Part shown: piece by piece, positions 62,601-64,000 of the stretch
Layout of the letters: every line of letters starts with the position of its first letter
How positions within the stretch are numbered: the first letter of the stretch is position 1
Source: Thalassomonas actiniarum
GTDB lineage: Bacteria > Pseudomonadota > Gammaproteobacteria > Enterobacterales > Alteromonadaceae
Reading direction: 5' to 3'
Length of the DNA: 64,000 nucleotides
Assembly: GCF_000948975.2 (NCBI RefSeq)
Contig: NZ_CP059736.1
Span: 496,001-560,000 of the forward strand
Made by a program: the position numbers and the translations under genes
The notes under the pieces: generated by a model
The model's input: the letters and a program-made list of their open reading frames with translations, nothing else
What the model was told of the DNA's origin: nothing
Databases searched by the model: none

Positions 62601-64000
62601 GTTCGTGAAGATCAGCCGGGACAAAAACGCCTGGTGGCTTATGTCCAGTTACACGCTTCCCTTTCCTCTTCTTTAGGTAAAGAGCAAGGACAAGAACAAG
62701 AGCAGCAAAGCCTGGATAAGATCAAGCAACGCCTGAAGGAGAACCTGACGGACTATATGGTGCCGTCGGCCTTTGTGGTGATCGAGCAATGGCCGCTCAC
62801 CGCCAATGATAAAATCGATAAGAAAGCCCTGCCGCTGCCCGGCATGGCATTATTAGCGGGGGAATATCAGGCACCGGAAACAGAGCTCGAGCACACCCTG
62901 ACACAAATCTGGGGGCAGCTGTTAAACCTGGAGGCGGATAAGATCAGCACCCAGGCTGACTTCTTTGCCCTGGGGGGACATTCGCTGCTGACCGTGCGTT
63001 TAGTGGCGGAAATCAGAAAGCAGCTGCAGGTGGAAGTTTCGGTAAAATCGGTTTTTGATGCCGCCACCATTAAAGCCCTGGCGGGGATTATCGCATCCGG
63101 CTCGCAAACCGAACTCAGACGTGAAGTGCAAGCCGCAGTGCGGGAAAGCGATGTTATGCCGCTATCTTTTGCCCAGCAAAGGTTATGGTTTATCGACCAG
63201 CTTCAGGGAGGCAGTGCCGAATACAATATGCCGGCGGCCTTTGAGGTAAGCGGCAATTTTGACAGCCAGGCCGCCGAGCTGGCGCTGACCTGTATTATCG
63301 AGCGGCATGAGGTATTGCGCAGCGTTTATTTTGAAGATGATGAGCAGACCTTGCAAAAAATTCTGCCGGGCACGCCTTTCACTCTGGGTCGGCATGACTT
63401 ATCTGAACTGGCGCCGGAACAGCAAAAGCAGCAGCTGATGGCATTAATCGATGCCGATATGCAGCAGCCCTTTGATTTAACAAAAGATTTAATGGTACGG
63501 GCCAGTTATGTCGCTTTGGATAAACAAGCGGGTACGGGGGCATTAGTCTTTAATATGCACCATATCGCCTCCGACGGCTGGTCGATGGAAGTGCTGATCC
63601 GGGAATTTGTCAGCCTGTACCGGGCATTTACCTTAGGGCTGGCAAGTCCTTTATCTGCGCTTGCTATCCAATATGCCGACTATGCCCATTGGCAGCGGGA
63701 ATGGCTGCAAGGGGAGGTGCTCGATGCGCAATTGAGCTACTGGGAAAAGCAATTGGCCGAGGTGCCGCCGGTACATGGCTTAATGCTGGACAAACCCAGA
63801 CCCGAAGTGAAACAGCACAGAGGCGATATAGTGACCGGCCAGTTACCGGGAGATGTTGCCAAGCAGCTACAGGCCCTGGCTTCACATTATCAGTTAACCC
63901 CTTTTATGTTGCTGCACAGTGCGTTAGCCCTGGTGCTGTCACGTCACAGCAACAGCACCGATATTGTGGTCGGCACGCCGATCGCCAACCGGATGCAGGC
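59643..64000 (+). CDS. NRPS with TubC-type docking domain, 3' end outside window (NRPS4)
   Basis: The frame starts with an ATG directly after the NRPS3 stop codon (TAAATG) and is open to the window end, 1452 codons. Domains: TubC-type docking (QTLVRQLAEQGIEVYLQKGK), C1 (from nt 59880, LSFAQQRLWFIDQ; HHIASDGWS near 60295), A1 (nt about 61310-62830), T1 (LGGHSLLTVRL near 62969), and C2 (from nt 63160; HHIASDGWS near 63560), which is cut by the window edge. A1 has the code DILHAGFLFK, identical to NRPS1 A3 and with long stretches of the same sequence, so both should load the same unusual residue. Further modules and a thioesterase, if any, lie beyond the window. Confidence 0.96.
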   Translation, partial: MKEAQTLVRQLAEQGIEVYLQKGKLKARALKGGLTPESTLLIKNNLDKIIEYLHLTQEQDVLKSAKAKIVPAGDQSKVLSFAQQRLWFIDQLQGGSAEYNMPAAFEVEGEFSPEAAEQALSVIIQRHEVLRTVYLDGGEEARLELNTEPDFALTRHDLTALEPRARQDRLRALIDYDMQKPFDLKQDLMVRASFVALEKASQAGQKPARGALLFNMHHIASDGWSMEVLIREFVALYQAITQGRAVPLPPLDIQYADYAHWQREWLQGEVLENQLSYWDKQLADVPPVHSLPLDKPRPETKQYLGDNVSGQLSAGVARKLQLLATRHQLTPFMLLHSALALVLSRHSNNKDIIIGTPVANRMQAELEPLIGFFVNTLVLRLDTGHQRLDDYLAHVRQVHLDGQNNQDVPFEQLIERLNIPRSSAHSPLFQIMLSTNTDYGLGDKGSGNKLDLAGLSLSPLSSDVITAKFDLEISISISDQGVGLHWTYDKSIFTGEHINQINNHLMTLLTSMAGIETSAGEDVKLASLAMLSSEESKYLLETLNERQLDYPQDKLIHELFEAQVEKNPDNIALSFEGQSLSYHEFNKRANRLAHYLRQQGTGPETLVGICLDRSPQMLIAMLAVLKAGGAYVPLDPGYPQARLQYMIQDSGVKYVLTRAELIRELDFEASTRLIDLDDQALISSYPASNPGRSEQLTPENLAYTIYTSGSTGKPKGVIVEHHAFVSRLYAFDRAFDLGSGDVVPSIASFAFDISLLELIYPLSCGAEVKILPRAKIINVAELRQALKTCTFVHMVPSLAQLWLDEVVRDNATGDYPALKYIATGGDAVPENLLTSLKQALPEVTLLQFYGPTEAVLFCVCHPQAAQAPSSLGTGIDNVSLYVLDDDLKLQPQGAVGELYVGGSALARGYLHRPELTRERFIPHPFKTGSKERLYQTGDLVRYLPNGELEFKGRKDDQVKIRGFRVELGEIEQQLAACPEVSSNLVLVREDQPGQKRLVAYVQLHASLSSSLGKEQGQEQEQQSLDKIKQRLKENLTDYMVPSAFVVIEQWPLTANDKIDKKALPLPGMALLAGEYQAPETELEHTLTQIWGQLLNLEADKISTQADFFALGGHSLLTVRLVAEIRKQLQVEVSVKSVFDAATIKALAGIIASGSQTELRREVQAAVRESDVMPLSFAQQRLWFIDQLQGGSAEYNMPAAFEVSGNFDSQAAELALTCIIERHEVLRSVYFEDDEQTLQKILPGTPFTLGRHDLSELAPEQQKQQLMALIDADMQQPFDLTKDLMVRASYVALDKQAGTGALVFNMHHIASDGWSMEVLIREFVSLYRAFTLGLASPLSALAIQYADYAHWQREWLQGEVLDAQLSYWEKQLAEVPPVHGLMLDKPRPEVKQHRGDIVTGQLPGDVAKQLQALASHYQLTPFMLLHSALALVLSRHSNSTDIVVGTPIANRMQ

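Noticed and set aside
59643-64000. Thioesterase or epimerase domain to end or stereo-edit the NRPS chain
   Set aside because: None of the visible modules contains one; a thioesterase may lie beyond the window edge.

Overview
The window looks like the chromosome of a marine gammaproteobacterium of the Alteromonadales, most likely close to Thalassomonas/Colwelliaceae. This is inferred from a TonB receptor, lone RebB-like proteins, lysine-rich GG-leader peptides and a large multi-gene NRPS locus; no rRNA, tRNA or housekeeping marker is present to prove it.

Left part (1 to about 19.2 kb) is a patchwork of mostly single-gene units. It holds the end of a TonB-dependent receptor; a 914-residue fusion of three hydrolases (SGNH esterase, trypsin-like protease, EEP-type nuclease/phosphatase); a periplasmic solute-binding protein; a TPR-sulfotransferase; an amidase; a membrane-anchored TPR protein with 12 almost identical 48-residue repeats; two RebB-like (R-body family) small proteins; an isolated flgB; a SymE-like toxin; and several orphan proteins.

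Middle part (19.6 to 23.7 kb) looks like a small peptide locus. A leftward operon encodes a 53-residue GG-leader peptide, a HEAT-like protein and a cupin-like protein. To its right lies an array of eleven stem-loops, mostly at 34-bp spacing, and then four rightward genes for lysine-rich leader peptides that end in a GG motif and carry Cys-containing cores. A strong terminator closes the series. No classical RiPP modification enzyme is visible.

Right part (23.9 to 64 kb) is a non-ribosomal peptide locus built from two divergent operons. Leftward: penicillin-acylase-family hydrolase, PvdE/SyrD-type ABC exporter, and a four-module NRPS with a starter-type C domain. Rightward: VOC/HPPD-like dioxygenase, aminotransferase, Ldh2-type dehydrogenase, cytochrome b561, then three NRPS genes (two modules, two modules, and one that runs off the window). 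The rightward synthetases start with TubC-type docking domains, while the preceding synthetases end in acidic tails with hydrophobic termini, which suggests the order NRPS1, NRPS2, NRPS3, NRPS4. Hand-read specificity codes suggest Gly, Val-like, X, Val-like, Tyr-like, Y, Y, Val-like, X. The code for X resembles that of 4-hydroxyphenylglycine, and the three enzymes upstream of NRPS2 could supply that residue. Acylase plus exporter plus starter C domain suggests an acylated precursor that is exported and deacylated in the periplasm, as for pyoverdine. Four evenly spaced palindromes between the two operons are the best candidate control sites. No thioesterase, epimerase domain or pathway regulator is seen inside the window.
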